From: an uncultured Lachnospiraceae bacterium
GTDB taxonomy: Bacteria; Bacillota; Clostridia; Lachnospirales; Lachnospiraceae
NCBI GenBank assembly: GCA_910584685.1
Contig: CAJUAO010000004.1
Location: 62,001-126,000, forward strand
DNA: 64,000 nt
Reading direction: 5' to 3'
Shown here: piece after piece, positions 53,244 to 62,079 of the stretch
How the letters are laid out: every line of letters begins with the position of its first letter
How positions within the stretch are numbered: the stretch's first letter is position 1
The notes under the pieces: generated by a model
The model's input: only the letters and a program-made list of their open reading frames with translations
What the model was told of the DNA's origin: nothing
Databases searched by the model: none
Translations under genes and position numbers: made by a program

Positions 53244-53798
53244 CTAACTCCTGTCTAATATCTCATACTTTTCTCTTGTTTTTATACAATTTAAAAGACT
53301 TCGATACCTTTCCTCCAAATCACCCTCATCAACTGCCACATCCATAGATGCGGCGATACTGTCAATAAGCTGCTGTGTAATGCGGGGACGCATGTGTACA
53401 AGAAGATTTCTCTGCTCCTCATATGTTTTTGCGTCAAGAAACACAAGCAAATCATTGCTTACGCAATCCGTATCAACTGCTTCTCCGGCCTTAAAAGGTT
53501 CCTGACTTTCCTCTGTCCTTTCACATTTTTCCTCCGCCTTTTCGTATTTTTCATACTTTTCAATTTTTTCAAATCTGTATACTGCTTCACAATCCGGATA
53601 TTTTTCCCTGTCCACTCCGCTCATAAACATTTCAAGAGGTCTTGCGTATATTTTATAATCTCCGTATAATGCCTGATAAACAACCATATCTTCATCTGTT
53701 TCCGTATGTCTGGCAATAGTTATAATCTGATATAACTTTTCCTTATCCTTAAAGTGTCTGTAAATCTCCTGTGGTATCGGTACAGGTCTGTCTGCCAT
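53244..53798 (-). CDS. DUF1653 domain protein
   Basis: About 184 residues from the ATG at 53798 (GGAG 8 bp upstream). RPVPIPQEIYRHFKDKEKLY, ARHTETDEDMVVYQALYGDY, IYARPLEMFMSGVDREKYPD is the DUF1653 domain, a small beta domain of unknown role found alone in many Firmicutes. A highly charged linker (EKIEKYEKYEKAEEKCERTE) joins it to a helical C-terminal part (LVHMRPRITQQLIDSIAASM). Function unknown. Confidence 0.85.
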   Translation of the reverse strand: MADRPVPIPQEIYRHFKDKEKLYQIITIARHTETDEDMVVYQALYGDYKIYARPLEMFMSGVDREKYPDCEAVYRFEKIEKYEKYEKAEEKCERTEESQEPFKAGEAVDTDCVSNDLLVFLDAKTYEEQRNLLVHMRPRITQQLIDSIAASMDVAVDEGDLEERYRSLLNCIKTREKYEILDRS

Positions 53799-53854
53799 AT
53801 TGCTTATCTCCATTCTTACTTAATAAATATATATAGGAAAGTTCTTCATGCAAG

Positions 53855-53910
53855 CAACAAGTTTGGCAGAGCCAAACTTGCAAGTCTCGGCTTTAAACGA
53901 GACTTTTTTA
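53855..53910 (-). repeat. Two-hairpin module at the icd stop codon
   Basis: Minus strand: TAAAAAAGTCTCG begins at the stop; hairpin AAGTCTCG/CGAGACTT; joint GACTTGCAAGTTTGGC; second hairpin AAGTTTGGC-TCT-GCCAAACTT. The same layout as at ddh. Confidence 0.75.
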
Positions 53911-55113
53911 TAATTCTTCGTATGCAGCCCTTATTGCCTTTATAAAATCCTCGCTGTTAAGCACCGTTGGGTTTTCAATAGTAGAAATAATGGCTAAGTC
54001 ATTTGTCATTTTTCCATTCTCAATGGTTGTTATACACGCCTTCTCCATCTTATCCGCAAATACGCAAAGAGCATTTATGCCGTCAAGCTCTCCTCTCTTT
54101 CTGAGGGCTCCTGTCCATGCAAATATGGTAGCTATCGGATTTGTTCCTGTCTTTTCACCCTTTAAATGCTTATAGTAATGCCTTTGCACCGTTCCGTGGG
54201 CAGCCTCATACTCATAATTGCCTTCAGGCGACACAAGAACAGAGGTCATCATTGATAATGAGCCAAAGGCTGTAGCTACCATATCGCTCATAACATCACC
54301 GTCATAATTCTTGCATGCCCATATATATCCTCCCTCTGAACGGATAACCCTTGCGACAGCGTCGTCAATAAGAGTATAAAAATACTCTATGCCTGCCTCC
54401 TTAAAGCTGTCGGCATATTCCTTATCAAATATCTCCTGAAAAATATCCTTAAAGGTATGGTCATACTTCTTTGATATGGTATCCTTTGATGAAAACCATA
54501 AATCCTGCTTTGTATCAAGGGCAAAATTAAAGCAGCTTCTTGCAAAGCTTTCTATTGATTTATTAAGATTATGCTGTCCCTGAAGAATACCTGCTCCATT
54601 AAACTCATGTATAAGCTCTCTTGTTTCACTTCCGTCCTCTGCCGTAAATACAAGCTCTGCCTTTCCTGCCTTTGACACCTTCATTTCCGTCGCCTTATAT
54701 ACGTCGCCGTAAGCATGTCTTGCTATAGTGATAGGCTTTTTCCATGTTTTAACATATGGCTCTATACCCTTTACTATAATAGGCGCCCTGAAAACCGTAC
54801 CGTCAAGTATAGCTCTTATAGTGCCGTTTGGACTTTTCCACATTTCCTTTAAATTATACTCTGTCATCCTTGCAGCATTCGGCGTGATTGTAGCGCACTT
54901 TACGGCTACTCCGTATTTTTTCGTTGCCTCGGCAGATTCTGCCGTCACCTTGTCGTCAGTCTGATTTCTATATTCCAGTCCTAAATCATAATATTCACTC
55001 TTTAAATCAATATATGGAAGTATAAGCTCATCCTTTATCCACTTCCAAAGCACTCTTGTCATTTCGTCTCCATCCATCTCAACCAATGGCGTAGTCATTT
55101 TAATTTTTTCCAT
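53908..55113 (-). CDS. icd: NADP-dependent isocitrate dehydrogenase
   Basis: 401 residues, of the subfamily shared with eukaryotic cytosolic and mitochondrial NADP enzymes rather than E. coli Icd. It converts isocitrate to 2-oxoglutarate, CO2 and NADPH. Segments: PLVEMDGDEMTRVLWKWIKD, VKCATITPNAARMTEY, KSPNGTIRAILDGTVFRAPI, ITIARHAYGDVYKATEM, IWACKNYDGDVMSDMVATAF and EAAHGTVQRHYYKHLKGEKT with TNPIATIFAWTG. Monocistronic, and its stop codon forms part of a repeat module. Confidence 0.97.
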   Translation of the reverse strand: MEKIKMTTPLVEMDGDEMTRVLWKWIKDELILPYIDLKSEYYDLGLEYRNQTDDKVTAESAEATKKYGVAVKCATITPNAARMTEYNLKEMWKSPNGTIRAILDGTVFRAPIIVKGIEPYVKTWKKPITIARHAYGDVYKATEMKVSKAGKAELVFTAEDGSETRELIHEFNGAGILQGQHNLNKSIESFARSCFNFALDTKQDLWFSSKDTISKKYDHTFKDIFQEIFDKEYADSFKEAGIEYFYTLIDDAVARVIRSEGGYIWACKNYDGDVMSDMVATAFGSLSMMTSVLVSPEGNYEYEAAHGTVQRHYYKHLKGEKTGTNPIATIFAWTGALRKRGELDGINALCVFADKMEKACITTIENGKMTNDLAIISTIENPTVLNSEDFIKAIRAAYEEL

Positions 55114-55232
55114 AATAAGTAATCCTCCGCTTGCTTATAATATTGTTTACCATATTCTAACATCATCTCAAAGTATAACACGCTGCTCTTTTTATTTCAA
55201 TACAAAAGTATGGTCACATAGCAGCAGGTAAT

Positions 55233-58016
55233 TTAAAATGTAAGACGCAGCCTCTTAATATAACGTACCTGATATTTTTGTCCTTCTAATATTGCTTCAT
55301 GGTCCCTTGTCGCTATATTTACGTCAAAAATTTCATCATTTACGTCTGTTTCCACCTTTATTACATTTTCTTTTCTTCCAAGCTTATTCTTCTTAATATA
55401 GTATCTTGCGGCAGAGACTGCCAGAGCCTTATCATCATCTCTCTCTGCCGTCTCTACTCTTATATCCCCTCCCTTTAGCGGCTTTCCTATATATACCACC
55501 TTGTCTGCTCCCAGAACCTTTAAACCCTTTATCTGAGCTGCCACATCATAATAATCCTTTCTGTCCACCTCATCCTCCACCAAAACTATTTTACTTTTTT
55601 CAGAATACAAAACATTTATGTTGTATATATTTGGCATACTTCCAAGAAGCTTTCCAATAATACCGCTGTATATGGCATAAAGCATTATACTTGCCCCTAT
55701 CAATACGGCTATAAATGCAAACTCCAAAAGGCTAAGCCTTGTCAGGCCGAGTATTCCTTTAAAAAACACTATTCCCACAGCAAATAATCCGATAAGCACT
55801 CCGCACATAAGCCTTCTCAGTCCGTTAAAGGGCTTACAGCACTTAAAAAGCTGGAGAAGGGCTGCTATTGCAAGTCCATACAGACTTAACGTAGAAATAT
55901 TTGTTTTTCCCGCCCCAAATATAAATGCAAATATCTGTACAAAAATTATGTTTGTTATTACCAGCAATGCTCCCGGTATGGCCATTTTTAATACATTTAC
56001 AAGAAACTTTCCCTTAACTCTGTTCATGTTGGGCTCCAAGGCCAAAACAAATGACGGTGCTCCTATTGCAAGAGCTCCTATAAATGTCATCTGAATAGGT
56101 ATAAAAGGATATGCCATAGGCAGTATGACAAATAATACAGCTATAATTGTGGAATATATTGTTTTTGTAAGATAAAGGGAGGCCGACCTTTGAAGATTAT
56201 TTATTGTCTGTCTTCCCTCTGCCACTATAGACGGCATTGACGCAAAATTTGAATCCATCAGCACAAGCTGTGAAACATTCCTTGCCGCATCGCTTCCCGA
56301 CTGCATTGCTATACTGCAGTCAGCCTCCCTAAGGGCCATAACGTCATTTACTCCGTCTCCTGTCATTGCAACGGTATGGCCTGCTTCCTTTAACGCCTTT
56401 ATAAGAGCCAGCTTTTGGTTTGGCGTAACCCTTCCAAAAACCGTATATTTTTCCGCTGCCTCCCTTATGTCGTCATCTGTAGCTAACAGGGTAGCATCTA
56501 TATATTTTCCGGCATTTAATACTCCTGCCTTTCCTGCCACATAGGAAACAGTCCTTGGATTATCCCCCGATATAACCTTTATATTTACACCCTGGTTTAT
56601 GAAATACCTAAAGGTTTCAGGCGCTTCTTTTCTTATAGTGTCGCTTAACAGAATTATTCCTATTGTCTTCAGCTCCTTTGGCAGTCCCTTATCCTGCGCG
56701 TGAAGGTGCGAATGCGCAAATACAAGAACCCTTAAGCCCTTTGCAGAATATCCGTCAACAAGCTTTTTTACTGTTTCCTCAGGCTCCTCATACATAAATT
56801 CCAATGCTCCGAGAACATAGCAGCCATCCTCACAAAAGTCCACCATGCTCCATTTTTTATCTGAAGAAAAGCCTATGGCTTCCCTTATGCTTTTTTTACA
56901 TTTATATATTTCATTTCCGTTTAAAGCAGCGCTTTCCTCCACATATGCCTTTAATGCGTTGTATGTAGGATTGTTGTCATTAAGTGACACTACAAAATCC
57001 GATATTGCCCTTTCAAGGTTAAATGATGCTTCCCTCTCTGCCGTATTCCCATTATCATATTTTTTTATATCGTTTTCATCAATGTCTATAAAGCTTTCAA
57101 CTGACATGGTTCCCTCTGTGATGGTTCCTGTTTTATCAAGACAGAGTGTATCTACCCTTGCAAGGGTTTCTATACAATACAGCTCCTGGACAAGAGTGTT
57201 TTTTCTTCCCAGCTTTACCACGCTTACAGCAAGAACCATGCTTGTAAGAAGCACAAGCCCCGACGGTATCATTCCGAGAACTCCCGCCACTGCTCCTACG
57301 ACAGCATCGTTAAAGCTCTGTATTTTTATCTGATGCCACAAAAGAAATCCTCCTATTGGCACCAGCAGTATGCTTACAAATTTTATTATTGCTTTTATGG
57401 AATCCATTATCTCGGAGTTTGGTCTTTTAAGCTTTTTTGCCTGACTTGTAATTGTATTTACGTAATTTTCCCTTCCTACATGTATTGCCTCCGTAATCAC
57501 GTTTCCTGAAATAAGATAGCTTCCTGACAAAACCTCATCACCCTTGCGTTTATACACAGGGTCGCTCTCTCCTGTAAGAAGACTTTCATTTACCTCACAT
57601 TCGCCCTCAAGTATGCAGCCGTCAACACTCACCTGATTTCCGTTTCTAAGGACTAAATAATCTCCAAGTACTATATCCTCTACCTCTATCCTTTTTTCCT
57701 CTCCATCTCTGATTACCATGGCATTTGGCGCAGAGAGCAGCGACAGCTTATCTATAATTCTCTTTGACCGTACCTCCTGAACAATTCCAATAAGCCCGTT
57801 CCAAAATACCACTCCAAGAAACAGCATATTTTTATATGAATGTACAAGAAAAAGACAAAGCGCCAGACACAGATTTACAAAATTAAATAGTGTAAATAAA
57901 TTTGTAAATATAATCTGTCCTATAGACTTTGTCTTCACCGAAAAATTTCCATTTACCAAACCCTTCCTCTGCTGTTCCCTAACCTGCTCCGTTGTTAATC
58001 CTCTTAAATCACTCAT
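55233..58016 (-). CDS. CtpE-like P-type ATPase
   Basis: About 927 residues from the ATG at 58016. Transport ATPase with all core motifs: LTGESDPV (actuator), LCLDKTGTITEG (phosphorylation Asp), KVISGDNPRTVSYVA and AMTGDGVNDVMALREADCSI (P domain hinge). Ten membrane helices fit the hydrophobicity. IETLARVDTLCLDKTG and the VLGMIPSGLVLLTSM segment resemble mycobacterial CtpE calcium pumps, but the M4 motif normally PEGL is PSGL here (read from the DNA), so the ion may differ. A charged C-terminal region of about 100 residues is extra. Next to the pilus locus on the same strand; no functional link is obvious. Confidence 0.9.
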   Translation of the reverse strand: MSDLRGLTTEQVREQQRKGLVNGNFSVKTKSIGQIIFTNLFTLFNFVNLCLALCLFLVHSYKNMLFLGVVFWNGLIGIVQEVRSKRIIDKLSLLSAPNAMVIRDGEEKRIEVEDIVLGDYLVLRNGNQVSVDGCILEGECEVNESLLTGESDPVYKRKGDEVLSGSYLISGNVITEAIHVGRENYVNTITSQAKKLKRPNSEIMDSIKAIIKFVSILLVPIGGFLLWHQIKIQSFNDAVVGAVAGVLGMIPSGLVLLTSMVLAVSVVKLGRKNTLVQELYCIETLARVDTLCLDKTGTITEGTMSVESFIDIDENDIKKYDNGNTAEREASFNLERAISDFVVSLNDNNPTYNALKAYVEESAALNGNEIYKCKKSIREAIGFSSDKKWSMVDFCEDGCYVLGALEFMYEEPEETVKKLVDGYSAKGLRVLVFAHSHLHAQDKGLPKELKTIGIILLSDTIRKEAPETFRYFINQGVNIKVISGDNPRTVSYVAGKAGVLNAGKYIDATLLATDDDIREAAEKYTVFGRVTPNQKLALIKALKEAGHTVAMTGDGVNDVMALREADCSIAMQSGSDAARNVSQLVLMDSNFASMPSIVAEGRQTINNLQRSASLYLTKTIYSTIIAVLFVILPMAYPFIPIQMTFIGALAIGAPSFVLALEPNMNRVKGKFLVNVLKMAIPGALLVITNIIFVQIFAFIFGAGKTNISTLSLYGLAIAALLQLFKCCKPFNGLRRLMCGVLIGLFAVGIVFFKGILGLTRLSLLEFAFIAVLIGASIMLYAIYSGIIGKLLGSMPNIYNINVLYSEKSKIVLVEDEVDRKDYYDVAAQIKGLKVLGADKVVYIGKPLKGGDIRVETAERDDDKALAVSAARYYIKKNKLGRKENVIKVETDVNDEIFDVNIATRDHEAILEGQKYQVRYIKRLRLTF

Positions 58017-58102
58017 TTCTCTCTCGCATACCCTCCATATAATTACTTTATAACCCCTAAGGCTGACATTTTCATATTCAATAAAAATCCCTTCATTCAT
58101 AC

Positions 58103-58190
58103 ATCAAGTTTGGCTAAGTCTGTTTTTCAGACTTTTCAAACTTGTAAGTATCAACTATAATAGTTTTAACTATTTTGACACTTTTTTATC
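58103..58190 (-). repeat. Two-hairpin module overlapping the 3' end of pilT
   Basis: Minus strand TAAAAAAGTGTCAAAATAG, an inner hairpin, joint TACTTACAAGTTTG and a closing arm with AAAGTCTG/CAGACTT and GCCAAACTTG. Here the A run is read in another frame, so the module supplies the last codons (IKKCQNS) of pilT. Confidence 0.75.
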
Positions 58191-59236
58191 ATTAAATCAC
58201 TATTCGTACTATACATTACAGCCGTATCCCCTGATATCCTGCCTTCCTTATACAGCCTTAAAAGCTCGCTGTCCATAGTCCTCATGCCCTCAGCCTGCCC
58301 GGAATATATAACATTATCCATCTGAAACACCTTAGATTCCCTTATCATATTTCTTATTGCGCTGTTTACTATCATTATCTCAAAAGCCGGAACAAGCTCC
58401 CCGTTTACTCCCGGCACAAGCTGCTGGGAAACCACTGCCTGCAGCACCATAGAAAGCTGGATTCTTACCTGCTGCTGCTGATTAGCCGGAAAAACATCTA
58501 TTATTCTGTCTATTGTCTTGGCTGCTCCTATCGTATGCAGGGTTGAAAAAACAAGCTGGCCCGTCTCCGCCGCCGTCATAACGGTGCTTATGGTCTCATA
58601 ATCTCTCATTTCACCCATTAAAATAACATCCGGCGACTGTCTTAGCGCTGCCCTTAAAGCCGTACCATAGTCAAGAGTGTCATTATCAACCTCTCTCTGG
58701 CTTACTATACTCATTTTATGTTTGTGCATAAATTCTATCGGGTCCTCAATAGTAATAATATGCTTTTTCTGTGTCTGGTTTATCTCATCTATTATACATG
58801 CAAGCGTTGTTGATTTTCCGCTTCCCGTAGGTCCCGTAACAAGCACAAGACCTTTTGAAAAGGATGACAGACCTATAACCGGAGCCGGTATATCAAGCTC
58901 TCTGTAATTAGGAAGCTCAAATCTTACTATTCTAAGCACTGCGGCATATGAGCCTCTCTGCTTATATGCATTGCACCTGAAACGTCCAAGCTCGCTTATT
59001 GCAAAAGAAAAATCATCATCTCCTGCCTTCTCCAGCCCATCCATCTTTTTGTTGCCATATATAGAGTAAATTTCTCCTACTATCCTGAGGGTCTCTCCCG
59101 GCGTAAGCTTTTCCTCCGACTCATTTACTATTTCACCGTTTATCTTATACGCTAAGGGACAGCCTGCAACAATATACACGTCTGATGCATTTTTTTCAAG
59201 CGCCCTTTTCAATATATCCATTGCCTTTGCATCCAT
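58166..59236 (-). CDS. pilT: Type IV pilus retraction ATPase PilT
   Basis: 356 residues. Walker A GPTGSGKSTTLACIIDEI, Asp box ITIEDPIEFMH, Walker B DVILMGEMRDYET and His box LVFSTLHTIGAA identify a PilT/PilU secretion ATPase, which drives pilus retraction. PASFIDVFPANQQQQVRIQL-type segment (actual IDVFPANQQQQVRIQL) and AFEIMIVNSAIRNMIRE are characteristic of PilT rather than PilB. No PilB (extension ATPase) gene is in the window. Last gene of the pilus locus, and its final seven codons come from a dispersed repeat. Confidence 0.93.
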   Translation of the reverse strand: MDAKAMDILKRALEKNASDVYIVAGCPLAYKINGEIVNESEEKLTPGETLRIVGEIYSIYGNKKMDGLEKAGDDDFSFAISELGRFRCNAYKQRGSYAAVLRIVRFELPNYRELDIPAPVIGLSSFSKGLVLVTGPTGSGKSTTLACIIDEINQTQKKHIITIEDPIEFMHKHKMSIVSQREVDNDTLDYGTALRAALRQSPDVILMGEMRDYETISTVMTAAETGQLVFSTLHTIGAAKTIDRIIDVFPANQQQQVRIQLSMVLQAVVSQQLVPGVNGELVPAFEIMIVNSAIRNMIRESKVFQMDNVIYSGQAEGMRTMDSELLRLYKEGRISGDTAVMYSTNSDLMIKKCQNS

Positions 59237-59263
59237 TTAATTACCATACCTTTCAGTAATATA

Positions 59264-59698
59264 TTATTCTGTCTCTACCATACAGCTTTCCACTTCATAC
59301 CGTTTTGCTGCATTTTCATCATTAATCTTAATAACAGCACATAAATACCGGCTGTCGTCTATGCTTTCCTTAAGGGTTACGGTATTATTTCCCTGATTAT
59401 ACACATTATCCCCGTATGCCTCTCTTATATTTTTCTTTATTTCCTCGTAATATCCTTCTCCTTCCGGCGCTTTCTGCCGTATACTGACAATAATACCGTC
59501 TATATGACATATTTTCTCATTTAACCTGCCCTCTGCCTGATAATATTCAAGCTTACTATCAGCATTTTTCATGGAAAGCTTTATATCGGCGTTTGCAGAT
59601 GTATATGATAATACGCCAAAAGCCGTAAGGCACAGCACAACAAAAATCATCATAATGGAGGTGATACCGGTACTTACTTTAAATTCGTATTTTTTCAT
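59264..59698 (-). CDS. Pilin-locus membrane protein, 144 residues
   Basis: One N-terminal hydrophobic segment (GITSIMMIFVVLCLTAFGVL) and a hydrophilic alpha/beta domain (SKLEYYQAEGRLNEKICHID, YEEIKKNIREAYGDNVYNQG). It has the single-helix layout of minor pilins but no G-|-F(T)LIE cleavage motif. Its ATG overlaps the stop of the preceding gene (TAATG), so the genes are coupled. Probably a structural minor component of the pilus or secretion apparatus. Confidence 0.7.
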   Translation of the reverse strand: MKKYEFKVSTGITSIMMIFVVLCLTAFGVLSYTSANADIKLSMKNADSKLEYYQAEGRLNEKICHIDGIIVSIRQKAPEGEGYYEEIKKNIREAYGDNVYNQGNNTVTLKESIDDSRYLCAVIKINDENAAKRYEVESCMVETE

Positions 59699-60150
59699 TA
59701 CCGCTCCTCCCCTTCATATATTTTAGTTTCAATACTGCATATTATTTTTTCGGTATTTTCAAAGGATACTGTGACAGTATAAAGCTTTCCCTGTAATTTT
59801 TTATCAGTCTTAATAACAACCTTTCCTAACACATATGCATCAGACTTGCTTACAGTATTAAACTCCTTGTCAAAATACTGATAATAAAGACCCTCATCTT
59901 CCTTAATATATGATGCATCCTCTGACATATAATATTCTGCGCCATCTGCTCCATCTCTTGAAATACTCGCCTTTAACTCCTCTATAATTGTTTCTGACAT
60001 TATATTTCCCTTTGTTATATTAATACTGTCGCTGCTTTTTTTGTTTGCCTCCACAAAAAGCCTGACTGTAATAACTGCAGATATGGTGAAAAACAGTATG
60101 ACTATAATAAACTCAGTAAGAAAAGCCCTGGTTTTTTCCAATCTGTTCAT
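59698..60150 (-). CDS. Pseudopilin-like protein, 150 residues
   Basis: TRAFLTEFIIVILFFTISAV followed by ITVRLFVEANKKSSDS has the polar start, Glu and long hydrophobic helix of type IV prepilins, though the cleavage Gly is missing. The ectodomain (ISRDGADGAEYYMSEDASYI, GKVVIKTDKKLQGKLYTVTV) is beta-rich. Strong AAGGAGG site. Third from last gene of the locus, coupled to the next gene. Confidence 0.7.
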   Translation of the reverse strand: MNRLEKTRAFLTEFIIVILFFTISAVITVRLFVEANKKSSDSINITKGNIMSETIIEELKASISRDGADGAEYYMSEDASYIKEDEGLYYQYFDKEFNTVSKSDAYVLGKVVIKTDKKLQGKLYTVTVSFENTEKIICSIETKIYEGEER

Positions 60151-60161
60151 GCCTTACCTCC

Positions 60162-60644
60162 TTACCTTATAATATGCTCAAGGTAAATGCTTACTTTGCT
60201 TTCTTTTGCATTTTTATCAAATATACTTACTTTTAAAAGCTTCTCTTCCTCATCAATGTAAAACTCCACGCCGTCAGTATCAAGCAGTACGTCTCCAAAT
60301 CTTAATTCAAACTCATCTCCTGAATCAACAGTCATCTCCATAAGCTTTGAATCATATTCATATATCCATGTATCAGCGGCATAGTCCTCATACTCAGCTT
60401 TTAGCACCAGCACCTGACTGCCTTCCTTCTCAGTAATATATATATTTTCTATTCCGTCTGTTTCCCTTACCTTGTTTGCAATATAGGACAATGTAGTTCT
60501 TGTCTGTTCATTAATCACTTTGTTTTCGGTTATTCTGCTATACACGCCAGAGCCTATGAAAATAATGAGCACAGACAATATTGCAAACACTGCAAATAAT
60601 ACAAACATAAACAATACGTCTATGGAATGTTTTTTTCTTTCCAC
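60162..60644 (-). CDS. DUF4860-like pilus-locus protein
   Basis: 160 residues from a GTG start with AGGAGG 8 bp upstream. KKHSIDVLFMFVLFAVFAIL followed by a beta-rich ectodomain (VINEQTRTTLSYIANKVRET, KLLKVSIFDKNAKESKVSIY) matches what I know as DUF4860, proteins found beside type IV pilus genes in Lachnospiraceae. Topology resembles a minor pilin without the canonical leader. Role: probably a minor pilin or assembly factor. Confidence 0.75.
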   Translation of the reverse strand: MERKKHSIDVLFMFVLFAVFAILSVLIIFIGSGVYSRITENKVINEQTRTTLSYIANKVRETDGIENIYITEKEGSQVLVLKAEYEDYAADTWIYEYDSKLMEMTVDSGDEFELRFGDVLLDTDGVEFYIDEEEKLLKVSIFDKNAKESKVSIYLEHIIR

Positions 60645-60660
60645 CTCCCATACCTCCTAA

Positions 60661-60990
60661 CTACTGTCCTTCTATTGTGTATACTGAAATCTGTGGTTTC
60701 ATATTAATAAGATTTTTTTCGTAATCCACAAAATATTTTTCCCTGTCTATTTTCACTCCGTAATGCTCCTCAATATACTCAAGACTTTCCGGATATCTGC
60801 CCTCTATGGCGTAACAGGTAACAACGGCGTTTTCCAAGGCGTCCTTAAGCATATCCTTATCACTTTGTCCCACTTCCCCTGACATATTTTTTATCTGCCC
60901 GTATAAAAGACCTGCTACAACAGCAAATAGAATTACGGTAAGAATAATTCCCGGAGCCGGAATACATTTTTTTGTTTTATATAAATGCAT
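60661..60990 (-). CDS. Pilin-like protein, 109 residues
   Basis: Start at 60990 because TTAGGAGG lies 7 bp upstream. IPAPGIILTVILFAVVAGLL has a Gly before the hydrophobic helix like a prepilin cleavage site, but the fifth residue is Val instead of Glu. The C-terminal part DALENAVVTCYAIEGRYPES then LEYIEEHYGVKI resembles the N-terminal helix continuation and loop of GspG/PilA-type proteins (xxYxxxGxYPxSL). Likely the main or a minor pilin of this locus. Confidence 0.7.
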   Translation of the reverse strand: MHLYKTKKCIPAPGIILTVILFAVVAGLLYGQIKNMSGEVGQSDKDMLKDALENAVVTCYAIEGRYPESLEYIEEHYGVKIDREKYFVDYEKNLINMKPQISVYTIEGQ

Positions 60991-61006
60991 ATATGTACCT
61001 CCTAAT

Positions 61007-62062
61007 CTAGCCAATGGAAGACATGATTGACGCTAGCGGAAGCATAACCGATATAAGTATTCCCCCTATGACAAGGGATAATATTCCTACAAGGCAAGGC
61101 TCAATATAACCTACGGTTTTCTCTATGCCCTCGTTTACTTCCTCCTCATATGCCTCGCTTACCTTAAGCATAACACTGTCAAGCTGTCCTGCCTTATAAC
61201 CGACGCTTATAATTCTTGACTCCATTTTTGAAAATAAGCCTATCTTTCCCAATGCCTCAGGGAATGACACTCCTTCTGTTACAAGCTTACCGCACTTTTC
61301 AATCTTTTCCTTTACTGAAAAATCACTGACAATGGAGGGCGCCATCTCCAGCGCCTTTTCAAGGGAATATCCGCTTGCTAACATCATGCTTATAACAGAC
61401 GCAAACCTTCCGCTTGATATCTTTTTATTTAGGCTTCTCACTCCGGGTATGACCGACGCTATCTTTATCAGCGTATCTGACTTGCCGATAAACGTAAGTA
61501 TTGCCGATACTGCAATTATTACAAGTATAACTGCAATTATTACAAGGGATACGTTTCCTATTGCCAGACCAATATTCATGACGCTGATGCCTGTCTCTGT
61601 CATGTTTGTGCCAAGACTCATAAATATATCCTCAAATATGGGCATAATCTTTGTTACAAGGGCTAAAATTACTGCTGTCATCATACATACAAGCAATATG
61701 GGATAGGATATGGCTGACTTTATCGTCTTTCTTGTTCTCTCCTCCCTGTTGTAATACCCTGCCAGAGATTTTAACACATCGTCAAGCTTTCCTGTCTCCT
61801 CCCCGATATTTATCATATTCACCATATAATCGGGAAAATAACCTGCATCCCTTACCGCTTTATAAAGTGAGCCTGTATCCCTTACAGTTTCGCTTAAATT
61901 TTCAAAGGCTTTCCTTGACTTTTCATCCTCGCAGCTCTCTACCAGCGATTCTATGCCATCATAAACCGGTATGCCTGCATCCATAATAAGTGACATTTGT
62001 CTGCAAAATGTCGCCGTTTCTCCCGCAGGAAGCAATTTTTTCATCTTTTTATTCTTTTCCAT
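61007..62062 (-). CDS. pilC: Type II secretion / type IV pilus inner-membrane protein PilC/GspF
   Basis: 351 residues, two GspF domains. FCRQMSLIMDAGIPVYDGIE is the typical first helix pair, FPDYMVNMINIGEETGKLDD the conserved loop; TIKSAISYPILLVCMMTAVI is the first membrane segment, then the second domain with GRFASVISMMLASGYSLEKA and ESRIISVGYKAGQLDSVMLK, ending in the membrane helix CLVGILSLVIGGILISVMLP. It forms the platform that links pilin assembly to the cytosolic ATPases. First pilus gene downstream of the transglutaminase gene. Confidence 0.92.
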   Translation of the reverse strand: MEKNKKMKKLLPAGETATFCRQMSLIMDAGIPVYDGIESLVESCEDEKSRKAFENLSETVRDTGSLYKAVRDAGYFPDYMVNMINIGEETGKLDDVLKSLAGYYNREERTRKTIKSAISYPILLVCMMTAVILALVTKIMPIFEDIFMSLGTNMTETGISVMNIGLAIGNVSLVIIAVILVIIAVSAILTFIGKSDTLIKIASVIPGVRSLNKKISSGRFASVISMMLASGYSLEKALEMAPSIVSDFSVKEKIEKCGKLVTEGVSFPEALGKIGLFSKMESRIISVGYKAGQLDSVMLKVSEAYEEEVNEGIEKTVGYIEPCLVGILSLVIGGILISVMLPLASIMSSIG

Positions 62063-62079
62063 AGCTAACCCTTCCCTTC

